DNA from: Uloborus plumipes
Taxonomy: Eukaryota; Arthropoda; Arachnida; Araneae; Uloboridae
Reading direction: 5' to 3'
DNA length: 64,000 nucleotides
NCBI GenBank assembly: GCA_038373865.1
Contig: JAXGGA010005525.1
Location: 1 to 64,000 of the forward strand
The position numbers were made by a program, and so were the translations under genes. This document shows positions 22,085 through 34,479 of this stretch, piece after piece. The notes beneath the pieces were generated by a model. That model did not search any database and was not told where the DNA came from. It was given only the letters and a program-made list of their open reading frames with translations. Positions within the stretch are counted from its first letter, which is position 1; each line of letters opens with the position of its first letter.

Positions 22085-23682
22085 ATTGAGGGTCATGCTC
22101 AACATGTTCTCGAGGAGTTACGGAGCGGCGTGAAAAGATTCTAATAGCAGAGAAATATCTTTTCTGAAAGGAAGGTATTACAAAAAGAAAGAACGAAACA
22201 AAGTGCAAAATTCAAAATTACTTTACACACATTTAAACTCTTTCAAAAAAAAAAAAAAAAAGCATGGTTTTAAGTTGCGACGATTCATGGGGACAGATGT
22301 TTTCATCATCTAAAAGAAAACTTTCGTCAATGTTAGATAGGTATATTAGTATAGGTTATTATAATAAAGCAATAATAGTGGCAAAGTAAAAAATATCTAA
22401 TTACAACATCATTGGGTGTTAATAGATCGCAATTTTTGTTAGAAGCACAAAAACTAAAAATTAAAGAATTCAATAAATAAAATAATTTCAGAATTTATAT
22501 TAAAAGCTACTGCGATTAATTTTTATGAACTAACGATATGATCGTAAGTTTTTTTCAAACTTTTGTCGCACATTAATCCTTGAAGGTTTGTAGCCTTTTC
22601 TTTCTAAATATTTTAACTAAAATATTTTTGAAAAGCTGAAGACAATCATATTTTATCTGGCAATTGTAAAAAATCAAATATGCAGATTGCTTCCATGTCC
22701 AGTACACAGTCGGAGGAATAACACAATTTTTGTTTTAGAAGCAAAAATTGGTAAAAAGGAAAGATGAAAAGTAATTACATCATCTAAAAGGTTTATCAAA
22801 CAATGAAATTTTTAACTAAGATTTTTATAAAAAAGAAAATATTTAATTAGGTCCTCACATCATACCGGATAACCCTCACATCAATTCCGTATATTCCCCA
22901 CATCAATACCGGATACTTAGCCGGATATCCTGCAAAAATCTTCCAGATATCCGTATCCGGGGCGGTCAGCCGGATCGGATGTCCGGAAGTACCGGATACT
23001 TAAAATATCAGCCGGATAGTTACCGGATATCCGGTCCATCCCTACTTTTAATAAAAGTGAATTTCTGAGAATATAGGAGAATTGATAAAGGAGAGTATAG
23101 GGAGCATGGGAATTTAAAATTAATATAGGAGTTATTCTAAAACTGAATATAAAACAAACAAAAAACAAGTCAGTTTTATTTATTTTTGTATTTATAGTAT
23201 CATTATAACTAAAATATAGCTATATATTACTTCTAAATGTTTGAATGACAATTTTAGACCGTCAACAGATGAAACGTCATCGGTAGTACCTATTAGGTTT
23301 AAACGGAAGTAACTTCTTAGAATAAGGAAATGAATGTGAGCCAAAAATGAAATAATAATAATAATTTTAAAATGATAATACAAATAATGTTGACTACCCA
23401 TATACATTACAATGGATTGTATACAGCCTTACTGCAGAAAGTATAAAGAATATTTTCTTGATAGGGATTGTATTTGTAGATAAGGAAAGATAATATGATA
23501 TCCGCGAAATTTATCAAACACCATTCAGACTTTAGAAGAAACAGCTTGGGTAACATTGCACATTTCTTTTCTGGTACTTCACAGGGGGACATCCCAACTA
23601 CTTTTGAATGAGAAGTCAAACAGTTGATCTATTTTCTGAGAAACATATTAATGCCATTTCGTTTCAAGTACAGAAGAAGCTT

Positions 23683-23998
23683 ATTAATCCGGACTCAGGG
23701 GTCTAGGTAGTTCAAATTAATAAAATCCGAACTAAACAAAAAAAGCCCTATAAATTAAGCCAAGATACAATAAACAAACTGTTGTACAGAGTAAAAACTG
23801 TATTTTGAATTCAAGAGAATGAAGTATGGAACTGCACAAGAGAAATTTAGAAAAAATCATTACAAAAATAAAAAATACAGCTTACAAAATTACATTATTG
23901 CTCTAACTTGTCTTTTATTTATACAGTATGTGCATCTAAGTCCCTGTGCGTATTAAGTGAACTCTGTTTTAACAGACCAGATTAATGAGGGTTTACTG
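23683..23998. mobile_element. Probable pogo-like MITE, decayed
   Basis: The right end on the minus strand is CAGTAAACCCTCATTAATCT; the left is ATTAATCCGGACTCAGGGG. Such CAGTAAACCCTC...TTAATC ends resemble Tigger-type elements. The left boundary is uncertain. Confidence 0.35.
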
Positions 23999-26526
23999 TA
24001 AGTGCTTGCGTTATAAATTGGTTGATTCATTTCATGTTTAATTTTTCAAAGTGCAATCCGTAATTATTGATAAATTTTGTGTATTTCTTCGCTTTGTACC
24101 GAGCACCCAACATGACTTATCTTAACATTGACTAGTACTGCAAAAGCAGGTATGGAGCAGCGGATCTACTCATGGATGAGAATATCTAGAGGGTAACTAA
24201 GGGGATTTCTCGTGCTACCTTAATCACTATGCGGATGGTTTACTCGCAAGCATGAAGCCATATCAATTAGATTCTCCTTAGATTCCAGGACATTGCAGAA
24301 ATTGTAAATGGTTGCTTATAGAAAGAAGTGTAGGGTTAGAATGAGTAGAAGTTTAAGCAGTTGATATTTGAATATAATTCAATTAATGAAAAATGATTGC
24401 TAAAAAAAAAGGAACATGAAGCCTAAGCGTAAAAATTATTAGTTACTATTCAGTTTATATTCTTAATTGAAGGGCTTGCTTCCAAAAGGTGTACAGTCAA
24501 AATTCTCAAAAACTGACTCAGGCAGCATATATCAAACAATGTATTTAAAATGAGTAGATTTTATATACAAGGGTTGGTCGTATTTAAAACTGTAGTTGAA
24601 ACAAGAATTTTTTTTTCCGAAAAAGATTTAGTCAGAAATATGTTTTGTGCCAAACTGGATTAAGTCAAGTTTAATTAGACGCAACTTTTCTCGAGATTAC
24701 GTTTGTTTCACGGGGACGCACGGCAAAAAAAAACTCTCCCTTGTCCCCCTTTTGAAACAAAACCTAAAATTAATGTAAAACAAGGAAAAAAGGAAAACAA
24801 AAGAAACTTTGGTACCTAACAAACTGCACAAATGTTCTTATTTTCGTAAGCAATCCCACAAAGATATTCCTAACACAAAACATAATTGAAAGTAATGAAA
24901 TCGATGATGAAATAGAATTTCTCAATGAAAATTTGTGTATCTTTCTACTCTCCGAAACTGTGCATTCGAAATGTAATCCGTATTTTCACAAAAAAAAAAA
25001 AAAAGAAAAAAAAATAATAATAAAAACTCTTGAATTACTTTCAAATGTATGTGTGCCATTACATTTCGTTATTTGTCATCATCCATGGATTATTCGAAAA
25101 ACCCTATCTTTTTCTTAAACTCATTACTAAATTTTACTTAACAAAATCGCGTTTTATCAAGAACGAAAAAAAAATGACTTAACGCCATTTGAAAACAAAG
25201 CTCTGAGTCTCAACTGTGCTGAAGTATTAGAAAATGTAATAACTACTAAAATTTCATTTGAATGCTTCTATTATTAGAGGTTATACAAGTTAGTTGAACA
25301 GATTAAACATTAAAAGTTTAACGAGTAAAATAACTGCAGCAAAATATTACTGAAAAACTGTCTAACGATTGCATTACCATTGAATTCAATTTCATTAATC
25401 ACCTCAATTAGAGTACATTGCATTTATAATAACAATAGTATAATTTTGCATGTTCTATACTTTATTTTATTAAAAAAAAGAAATATACCAAAAATGAAAT
25501 AGCCTGGCATCATATTTTTATTTTTAACTCAAAGATCTTTTGAGCAGGTGTTTCTAAGAAAAAAGTTTCTAAATAATTTCAAGAATATAATGACACCTTG
25601 ACAAGATACGAGAAGAACCATCTGAAAGAATCTAAGTGTATATAACAAAGTAAATCGTTAAATCTGGAAGTTTGGAAAGAGACAATAATTCCTTTTTCAG
25701 AATTAAGAAGACAAGTAATTTCTTCTGCAATTTCGAGTCGAATATCTTATCACTATCTTCCAGAAAAAATCCTTTTCTCAGCGTAAGCTGAGATTGTAAT
25801 CGCAAATGAAAAATAATGTTACCACGCTTGTATTCATTTTAAATGAAAAAAAAAGACAGAAAAAGAGCTTTCTTTTCTTTTTCGACTACTTGGCGATTTT
25901 AACTCTCGTCTTGATAAATGGTTTTACTTCTGTGTTTGATTCTTAAGCTTTAAAACTCTTTGTTTTCACATCACATGATACACAGTAAGAGAGAAAAAAA
26001 GGTTCTTTTTAGAAAGAATTAGCAGTGCTTTTAACACATGCGTCAACCTTTTTAGATCCTGCTTTATTTTTATATTCAAGTTTCGTGACTAACTATTTGA
26101 AACCACTCCTTCCATGAGTTTTAAATTTATAAAAATTCAAAAAAGGAAGAGATTTGGAATGTAAGTAATCAAACGTTCTTGATTTTCTGGTATTTAGAGA
26201 ATTTTGTGATTTTTGAGAAAAGTATGCAGTAAAACCGTCATGAAATTCTGAAAACTAACCTGATGTTACCCATTCCATACCAATTTTGAATGCTTCTAAA
26301 GTATTTAAACTCTTATTTTTTAACATATTTATAACCACGCAAGAATCAAGTGATATGGACACATAGATATAGCTGCCAAATTGTTTCGTTGCTCAGAGAC
26401 TATCGCCGTTTTCTGGTAACAATGACTAGCTTCGAAGTACATACTTATAAGTAAGGAACGTTGCGAGAAAAGTAAAAAAATCAAATGTGGTTTACGTATC
26501 TACGCCACAAGCATTAAATGCATAAC
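23999..26526. other. No recognisable gene or element
   Basis: Plain A/T-rich DNA with short homopolymers (for example A-rich 24990-25020). No frame over 61 codons and no terminal repeats noticed. Confidence 0.5.
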
Positions 26527-27644
26527 GGTCATTTTCACCATATGCTTACATTTCAGAATTTTCAAGTAATTTTTTTAACTTGCTATTTTCTTTTAGAGTC
26601 ACTAACAGATATTTTGTCACATATTTTAGGTGTGTGAAAAAGTAATTGGTTGTACACTTTGATACATAATTAAGTATTCAAATGCTGTTGTAAAACTTTA
26701 AGTTGCAAGGAAAATTGTCGTCCGTTACCATACAAAATCAATATGAAACCTCACTTTTAAACTATATCATAGTGTCTAGAACCAGCTTCATTTGAAATTA
26801 TTTGCGTCCCTGAAGCTTTAAACGATGTTTGTGATAGTTAAAATATTGATCAAAAACTATATGGTAACGGACTTGATATGTGGTAACGGAATTGACCAGT
26901 AACGGACTTGACATTTCAACCAAAATGTCAAATTATGGCTAGGTTATCGAATTTAAAAATTGAACTACAATCTGCATTTTCTTAGAGTTGTATAATAAAC
27001 AATATTTCGGGGTAAAAGTAGAGAAAAAGTAAAAATTAATACTCTAAAATCTTTGTTAACATACTTGACAAAGAATAAAAATACGCGCCTGGAAGAAATC
27101 TTGTGCGAAACGCCACAGCAATACTTCTCGATTCAGGAAAACAAAATGGTACGAAATAGTTACGTCACTAGTTTGTTAAGTTAACTGAATACGTGTTACC
27201 ATCTTTTGACTGTAATAAATACATTTTTTAGCTGAAATAACCTTAATGTAACGGACTTGACAATAACTGCCGGACAATATATATTCATACATTTCTTAAT
27301 GAAAAAAAATACTATTGTCAATATTTATTATGAATATCATATACTAATAGTCAATATATGAAAATAATTTTTGTATATACTTTTTAAAAAATTAAGTATA
27401 TAAAAAAATAGTTGAACTTGCGAAAATTGGAAATGGACAAACGTTTTTGCCTTGATTCACATTTTTAAACACTTATATAAAAATAAATAAATAAATTTCA
27501 ATAATTTTTTGAGTGATAAGATTTTTTTTTGAGATATTTCTTACAGAAAATAATTGTTCGCATTGAATTTAAAACATAAGCTATGCTTCGAAATCGTCTT
27601 TTTAACCTCCGGACAGCAAATGTAAGCAAATTTTGAAAATGACC
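26527..27644. mobile_element. 1.1 kb DNA element, GGTCATTTTCA ends, 6-bp TSD
   Basis: The left GGTCATTTTCACCATATGCT and the minus-strand right end GGTCATTTTCAAAATTTGCT are inverted repeats. CATAAC flanks both sides (26521-26526 and 27645-27650). The interior repeats GGTAACGGACTTGACA-like motifs (26862-26920, 27240-27265, and inverted at about 26717). No open frame. An inverted-orientation copy at 48777-52528 confirms the boundaries. Confidence 0.8.
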
Positions 27645-27650
27645 CATAAC

Positions 27651-28121
27651 GTCAGATATGGCAACTTGGTGCCTCTTTTTGATAACTTTTATAAGGACAT
27701 CTTCTATATTATTTAACTGAATTAGACTTTAACCCGCGAAACGCAATCAATTTAAGTTAGTTTCAATTACTGTGCTGATGTCATATACTCACCAGCTCAA
27801 GTGAGTACTATTACCCTTTATCTCCATGTTGGACTTGAATGCATTATAATTGGAATAAAAAAGCTCTCCAAAAATAAATAAAAAAAGCCTGAACGTGTAG
27901 CTGAATGCAACTATTCAATAGCTGTCATACATAAATTGTAATTTGCGAATAAGAATGTACATTTATTTGCCGCTGTAGAATTTTATAACATAAAACTGCA
28001 TGGCTGTGCTAATCGTGAGTTAACAATTCAATTCTACTTAAAGACTTTTGTTTGAGAGAGACTCCTTTGAGCATCATTGGCCTACTTTCTCCCACTTGCA
28101 TTTCAAAGAATGTATTTAAGA
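27651..28121. other. No recognisable gene
   Basis: Unremarkable A/T-rich sequence between the GGTCATTTTCA element and the Helitron. Confidence 0.45.
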
Positions 28122-28521
28122 TTAGCTGCGTGGCCCGGCGTTGCACGGGCTACTTTTGAAATGAAAGCGATGTCAAGAATGAAAGCTATCCGCTTCCAGT
28201 AGAGCAACAAATTCGCCGCCTCGGCCGCTCGCTACAGTCAGCGCGCTCTACACACAGTAGCCAAGAAAATACTTTTGATATTTTGATGAACGCCATCTCT
28301 CGAGAAAAGTGGAAACGAATCCACTCGTGCTTTTCGACCATTATTATTTGTAAACTATAATAATAACTCTTCACATGTAGCGCAACGTTATATAGCCTAA
28401 AGCCTTGACAAAATGGACTATTCAAACCAAAAAGATTTTTTTAATCGAACAAGTATTTCCTGCGATTAGCGCGTTCAAACAAACAAACTCTTCAGCTTTA
28501 TATTATTAATATAGATATAGA
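28122..28521 (-). mobile_element. Non-autonomous Helitron (400 bp)
   Basis: Read on the minus strand it starts TCTATATCTATATTAATAAT, continues AAAGCTGAAGAGTTTGTTTG and GCGCTAATCGCAGGAAATAC, and ends with a GC-rich hairpin (CCCGTGCAACGCCGGG) followed by CTAA, next to T. TC start, hairpin and CTRR end are the Helitron hallmarks; no TSD is expected. The 79-codon minus frame at 28186-28425 is inside it and not a known protein. Confidence 0.75.
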
Positions 28522-30045
28522 TTTAAAGCGATATTGTTTTGATTTTAGTTTCAGCAACAAAAATTACTAATGAGCACTGCTCAATGGAGTGCATAATCAA
28601 CAGAATGAAATATGATAATTTGATTATCTGCATGTGGTAATCGTATTAACAGTATAACTTAACATGCATCTAACTATAAGCATTCTTGCCAAGAATAAAA
28701 AGTTATTTTGTTCCAGACTGCTGTTAATATTCCAGCTTGTTTTCATAAAATAATGCCAAACCTACGTGTTCACAACAAGTTTAAACAGAAGCAGGAGATT
28801 AGAAAAAAAATATTTCAATCACTCATGTACGAAGAGGAGCTTTTCTTGAAAATTTGCTCGCAAAATTGATTTACTTTATCGGAGAGACCTTTAAGACTGA
28901 GAATCGAAGCAACTGCTTCTGAGTAAAATTAATATTTAAAAAGTGTGCCAAGAACATCAAAAGCCTCCTCCTCATTTGCTTCAGGAGTGACAGAAAAGTG
29001 TAGGCAATTATTCAATTAAGCCAGCAAAACAAAGAAGACTTAGCTTAAAGAAGATAATTTCTGTAAAATAAACACATTGATTAATTACGATGGGAAGGAT
29101 CATAATGCTTCTAATCACTAAAGAATCGAGCCATTTTTTTTTTGTTTAGAGTTTTAATGGTCGTTGCGGGGTTGAGTACTAAAGAAATGAGCCGGCATTG
29201 ACGTTGTAAGGAAAGATTTAGATCCCCCCCACCTCCCTTTCACGTTTTTTTCGGATTATGGAAAGTTCAACTTTTATGAATATTTTGTCAAAAGAAACAA
29301 AAAATGTTCTTCGTAAAAATGTTTACAAAACACATAGCTGATGTTTTAAATTTCTTCCTTCTGTTTTGCATTCAATTTCTCACTTATTACAAGAAATTAC
29401 ACATTAATGCAAGAGAAAATAATTAGTCATTGAACGTTTGAGACATTTTTAAAAGTTTGAAGTATATCGTTGTGGGTATAATAACAAGGAAATTTATGTT
29501 GAAAAAAAGTTATAAATATTCCAGTTCCTAACGGATTACTTAAAATTTGAGCTAGATACATGTTTTGTTGAAAAAAGTAATGTACAAAAAAGTCAGCTAA
29601 GGGCGTATTTTATGCGTGTAATTTATTGTGAGAAATTACTAATTTTTGGTAACAATAAAAATTATAATTAGAGATTCGAGCCAATTTTTATGTTTGAAGT
29701 CCTGGTAGCTATGAAGCGATTATGGTATGATGAGGTACTTATCTCCATCATATCCCAGCTTTTTAGTGCAAAACCTTAGACTTACAATATAACGTCACAA
29801 AAATCAAAATTAATTGGGACCATAGATAGTAAAAATGTTCAAACTGATCGGATTACCTAAAATAACAAGAAAATACCGTGTTGGAGGCCAGTATGTCATT
29901 TATTTAAATAAAGTGGTTATACATTATATATAAACATAACATAAAAATAGTACACAACGCTACAACAAGTAATTATATTTTTTAACAGAATTTAACAAAA
30001 ACCGTGAATTGTTTACTAAACATAAAATTAAAATATATATATATA
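28522..30045. other. No recognisable gene
   Basis: A/T-rich. An 8-C run at about 29224 and a (TA)n tract at 30034-30047 that served as the target of the next MITE. Confidence 0.5.
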
Positions 30046-30047
30046 TA

Positions 30048-30698
30048 CAGGGTGTCCACTCCAATCGTGGACCAATAGCTAATTTCTAAACCGTTAGAGA
30101 TAAGCATATAGTTTATTTAGGAAAAAAATCTCCAAATTACGAAAGGAATTTTGGGTCTATTCAATGTTTTTCAAAAAATCAAATTTTGAAAGAGTTACGA
30201 AATTTAAATTTTTATACAGCCCCCCAGTCCTATCAATCATATTTAGTAAAACATTCTTGACACTGTAACGTTTAAAACTAAAAAAAAATCACTCTTCTAC
30301 CACAAAAATTGATCGAGTTATGACGTTTTGAAAAATCAAGATTTTGAAGGATTTCGCATACGGTCCCTTAAGCGATCGCTCGATGACGTCATGAAATAAT
30401 GCAAAATCTTGATTTTTCAAAACGTCATAACTCGGTCAATTTTTGTGGTAGAAGAGTGATTTTTTTTAGTTTTAAACGTTACAGTGTCAAGAATGTTTTA
30501 CTAAATATGATTGATAGGACTGGGGGGCTGTATAAAAATTTAAATTTCGTAACTCTTTCAAAATTTGATTTTTTGAAAAACATTGAATAGACCCAAAATT
30601 CCTTTCGTAATTTGGAGATTTTTTCCTAAATAAACTATATGCTTATCTTTAACGGTTTAGAAATTAGCTATTGGTCCACAATTGGAGTGGACACCCTG
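30048..30698. mobile_element. Complete palindromic MITE, CAGGGTGTCCACTCC ends, TA TSD
   Basis: TA flanks (30046-30047 and 30699-30700). The left arm 30048-30346 and right arm 30402-30698 are near-perfect reverse complements of about 297 bases with a 55-base centre (contains AAGCGATCGCTCGATGACGTC). A TA target and long TIRs suggest Tc1/mariner mobilisation. The half copy at 16444 is linked to a Tc1 remnant. Confidence 0.9.
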
Positions 30699-30700
30699 TA

Positions 30701-31520
30701 TATACAGCACTGTATATGTACTCTGGGAGGATTTATTAAACGGCAAATAACCCTTTATGCCCAAGTTTTTTTTAACATTTTTTTCAATTTTTATCTGCTT
30801 AAACCTCTTACTTGCAATAGTTTACACGCACATTTTAGGCTTGAAATAGTTAGCCGTTGCCATATTTATTAAGTTATTTAACGTCTTGTTTATGGGATAT
30901 TTTGCAGATATGTGAGCAAAATACGACATTTCTTGACTTTACTTTTGCAAAGTAACATTACAGAAGGCATCTCTGATCAATTTTAAGCAAATCATTTTAA
31001 AATAGATTAATTTTATTAAAGATAAGTTCGCAAAAAAAAAAAAAAAACTTAGTTTCTGTGGTGGATCGTTGCTTGACTGATTTGTCTGAAAAGAGCTGTC
31101 AATAATTAAACTATAATGTCCAAATAGTGGTTCTAACTGGTTTTCTCAAGTAGAAGGACTATTTAACTTGTGAAGAACAGCTTTAGTAAAATGATATACC
31201 CATTACAGGTTTTTGTATGCAGTAACTAACAAGCGTCCCGTTTTTAGGCTACTGGGCATAGATGGGTTAAACAAAGAAATTTGAAAGAACTTCGATAAAT
31301 ACAGACGTTACGCTAAGGAAATAAAATAATTTCAGTTAAGAAAAATTGACTTAAACTTATTTCAAAATATCGGACTTTCGGTTGAAAGAGTTTCTAAATG
31401 TGCTTTCTAATTTTAGGATTTTTGACATCGGGAATTATTTGGCGTTCTACTGTACCATTATTCACGAGAGAGATTGTGGGGTAATTGCCGTGTCTCTGCT
31501 AGGGAGTATGGAGGGTATTG
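30701..31520. other. No recognisable gene
   Basis: A/T-rich. Includes an A-run at 31034-31047. Frames at 30639-30872 and 31382-31603 overlap transposon ends. Confidence 0.45.
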
Positions 31521-31528
31521 GTTTAAAC

Positions 31529-32241
31529 CAGTGGTTCTCAACCTGGGGGCGATCGCTCCCCGAAGGGGCGATTCAACTCCTCAAAGGGGCGGTGGATTCT
31601 TAAGGGGCGATAGGGGGTGATGGGTATTTAGAAGAGAAAACAGTTGTAATAAAAGGGTAGTGAAAACCGAAATTGCGCACGTGTACGAAACCGGTAGTTC
31701 AGAGTTCAAACAATTAATCACAAGTTAAGAAAGAAGCAAATTAAAGTTCAAGAGCTTCCTCCTTGCACCTTGGATGAATCCTAGGAAGTATTTCTCAATT
31801 TTTATGAATTTTTAGATTTTCAATTTATTTTCTTTCAAATTTTTAGTTTCAATGATTTTAATTCCTCCAGATTCCAGTGCAAAAGAGAAAATAATTTCTT
31901 GAAAAATGTATATAAAAGTAAGTCTATGATCTTAGTTAAATATTACCCTTCAAATTCTTATCAGTTCACTTTGTGAAAGAAAAAAAATAAAGGCCATTTA
32001 TTTACTTATTAATATTTTTAGTTTAAAAATAATTGGTTATAATTTCTTTATTTCGTGCATTTTACTTTAAATTAAAGTTAGGTACTTATATTTTAAATAA
32101 TATCGATGCTCACTTGCGCCAGCTTATGTTTTTTTTTTTTTTTTTGAGGAAGAACCCGAGGGGAGGGGGGGGGCGATAGGTGTCAGTCAGCGTCTTGAAA
32201 GGGGGGGTGGGCGTTGAGCTCAAAAAGGTTAGAAAACACTG
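31529..32241. mobile_element. hAT MITE, CAGTGGTTCTCAACC end, 8-bp TSD
   Basis: GTTTAAAC flanks both sides (31521-31528 and 32242-32249). The left end is CAGTGGTTCTCAACCTGGGG; the right on the minus strand is CAGTGTTTTCTAACCTTTTT. The CAGTGGTTCTCAACC terminus is a well-known hAT form. GGGGCGAT motifs lie inside each end. 713 bases, non-coding. Confidence 0.85.
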
Positions 32242-32249
32242 GTTTAAAC

Positions 32250-33718
32250 CATGGTTTGCCAATAACTATGTTTTCGCCTAGTAATGTTGCATTCCGAAAG
32301 TGATCCAGAAAACTAATTACCCTTATAGCTAATAGAGCAAAGGATACATGTGAAACATTTAAGACAGAAGTGAAACTCAGGAATATATGTTCATCATCAG
32401 GAAGATTTTTCTGCATGTTCTATATTTCTTTCATAAAGTTAATACCTTTTCTCAAAAAAATAAAAATAAATAAATAAATAAATAAAACACTAACATTAAA
32501 GTCTTCCCCCCCCCCTTGCCCGCAAGCCTAGGTTTATGTACAAAGATTAGAAAAAGAGATTTCCTGTGCCGTTGTAGCATATGATCGCTTCCAAAATTGC
32601 AGCTAAAAGATATATATAATATTTCACACAGTTTAAATTAGATGCCATAGCAATACTTTTATATTTTATCCCGCTTTACTAGACCAGCATACAACTGCCA
32701 AAACGTTCATTTTAAATATGATCATTAATAAGTATTCACAGAACTAATAATACAAATTTTGTCTTGGTGAACATGAAGAACCATACAATAAATCTTGCCA
32801 TTTAAATATTTGAATATGAGATACTAGTTCCATGGAAGTGAATAAAACAATTTCCTTTTACGTTTATGTTAATATGACACTTCAAGATAGCTGCAGTGCA
32901 ACGCCAATAATTCCTGCATTAGATGTAGAACAGTATTGAAATTCATACATTACATAAAATATGACTAATTTATGAGTCATTGATGGCTGCAGTCGAAATA
33001 AAGCATCTACGTTCTCATGTTTACCTTCCTTTCCATACTATGTGGAAATGTGTCTGTGCAAAGCTCGTTAAATTGTTTAGAATAGCGTAAGATCATTTGG
33101 GTTGGATTTGAGGTAGGAGATTAAAAGAGACAAATTTTAAATTAATTTAGAAAATATTTTATGTTATAAACCTACGCATGGTGAATTTTGCATAAATCTG
33201 TTGAGATTTGTTTCAGTTTAAATTTATGTGCAATAGAACCAGACTAACTCAGAAATTGATAACACGGCAGTATAACCAAGTAGTTTTGAACTATTCATTA
33301 CAGAAATAAAGTTGAAAGTTTTGAGTAATTAACTACTTTGGGAAGCTTGAAGGGACACACTAAGTAGGCATTACTTTATGCTTTGCATCATACTGCATAG
33401 TGTATTTGGTTGTAATGCGTTTTAAATACTGCACCTCGAAAAACTCAGCAATAAAAAAATTGAAGTAAAATTGTCACAGTGAAATCTCCAAATATGGAAG
33501 ACTTTCTAAAGAAATACCGACGGTTATCTATAGGAGGGTTTTACGTACCACAGGTTGGCCAAAGATATAATCTAATATAAAATTCCATTAGTTCAAAAAA
33601 ATGTTTTAATTTAGTTTTCAATATTTGTTTGACGTAAAACAACTCACCAAAAAATAGTTCGTTTAACACCAAAGCCAAAATACAAGGATTTTTGAAATTG
33701 TTGGCGACGAAATTACTG
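32250..33718. other. No recognisable gene
   Basis: Contains an (AAAT)n tract at about 32458-32486 and a C-run at about 32505-32514. No long frames. Confidence 0.45.
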
Positions 33719-33740
33719 CTTGCAGTAGGGTGATTCAGAA

Positions 33741-34400
33741 ATGTATGGAAAAAAATAAACTTTGTATTTTTGTGCGTCTTACCCTCTTATTTTGTGCCAC
33801 TATATACACTAATTATTTGTGCAAAATTTTGGTGAAACATATTAATATTTAGAGGTCGCTCAAACGCCTTGAAATTTCGTGATATTGACAAAAACGTGAT
33901 CGTAAATGATATGTATAGAAAAAAGTAGCCTTTGTATTTTTGTGCGTCTTACCCTCTTATTTTGTGCCACTATATACACTGATTATTTGTGCAAAATTTT
34001 GGTAAAATATATTAATATTTAGAGGTCGCTCAAACGCCTTGAAATTTCGTGATATTGACAAAAACGTGATCGTAAATGATATCTATAGAAAAAAGTAGCC
34101 TTTGTATTTTTGTGCGTCTTACCCTCTTATTTTGTGCCACTATATACACTGATTATTTGTGCAAAATTTTGGCAAAATATATTAATATTTAGAGGTCGCT
34201 CAAACGCCTTGAAATTTCGTGATATTGACAAAAACGTGATCGTAAATGATATCTATAGAAAAAAGTAGCCTTTGTATTTTTATTCGTATTACCATCTTAT
34301 TTAGGCCCTTTATATACACTGAATTATTCTCCCAAAATTTTAGTAAACTATGTTTACATTTAGGAGTACTTCAAATTTTGTGATAGTGGCACAAATGCGA
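33741..34400. repeat. 170-bp tandem repeat (3.7 units) at the left end of the transposon
   Basis: TTTGTATTTTTGTGCGTCTT starts at 33761, 33931 and 34101, with a diverged copy at 34271, an exact 170-base period. The first three units are nearly identical, including TTTAGAGGTCGCTCAAACGC. Confidence 0.92.
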
Positions 34401-34479
34401 ACGTAAATAATAATAATAATAAAGTTACTTTATTGCTTTTTTATATCTCCGAAGAAAAAAAGCGTGCAATCACAAAATG

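Larger units (their letters stand above)
20440..22130. repeat. Interrupted tandem repeat, about 140-bp unit
   Basis: Units contain CAC(T)nAAAAAACAAA...AAATAATCAACTTGAAATTTTACTT...GATACA...AAGGGTCATGCTAAACAT. Copies lie near 20460, 20600, 20742 and 21834, and a final partial near 22085. The array is split by the inverted-repeat element at 20850-21794 and the MITE at 21952-22084. Confidence 0.6.
19702..23044. mobile_element. 3.3 kb element with TAGGGATGGACCGGATA ends
   Basis: The left end TAGGGATGGACCGGATA is inverted at the right (TATCCGGTCCATCCCTA). Both subterminal regions (19720-19812 and 22862-23035) are packed with CCGGATA/TATCCGG motifs, including palindromic CCGGATATCCGG. I see no clear TSD. 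The TAGGG start and dense subterminal repeats suggest a hAT relative (inference). The interior holds a 140-bp tandem array and two nested MITEs; no transposase. Confidence 0.7.

Noticed and set aside
33741..34400. CRISPR-like or satellite array
   Set aside because: The 170-base units are contiguous, without spacers, and correspond to the subterminal sequence of the transposon; too few copies for a satellite.
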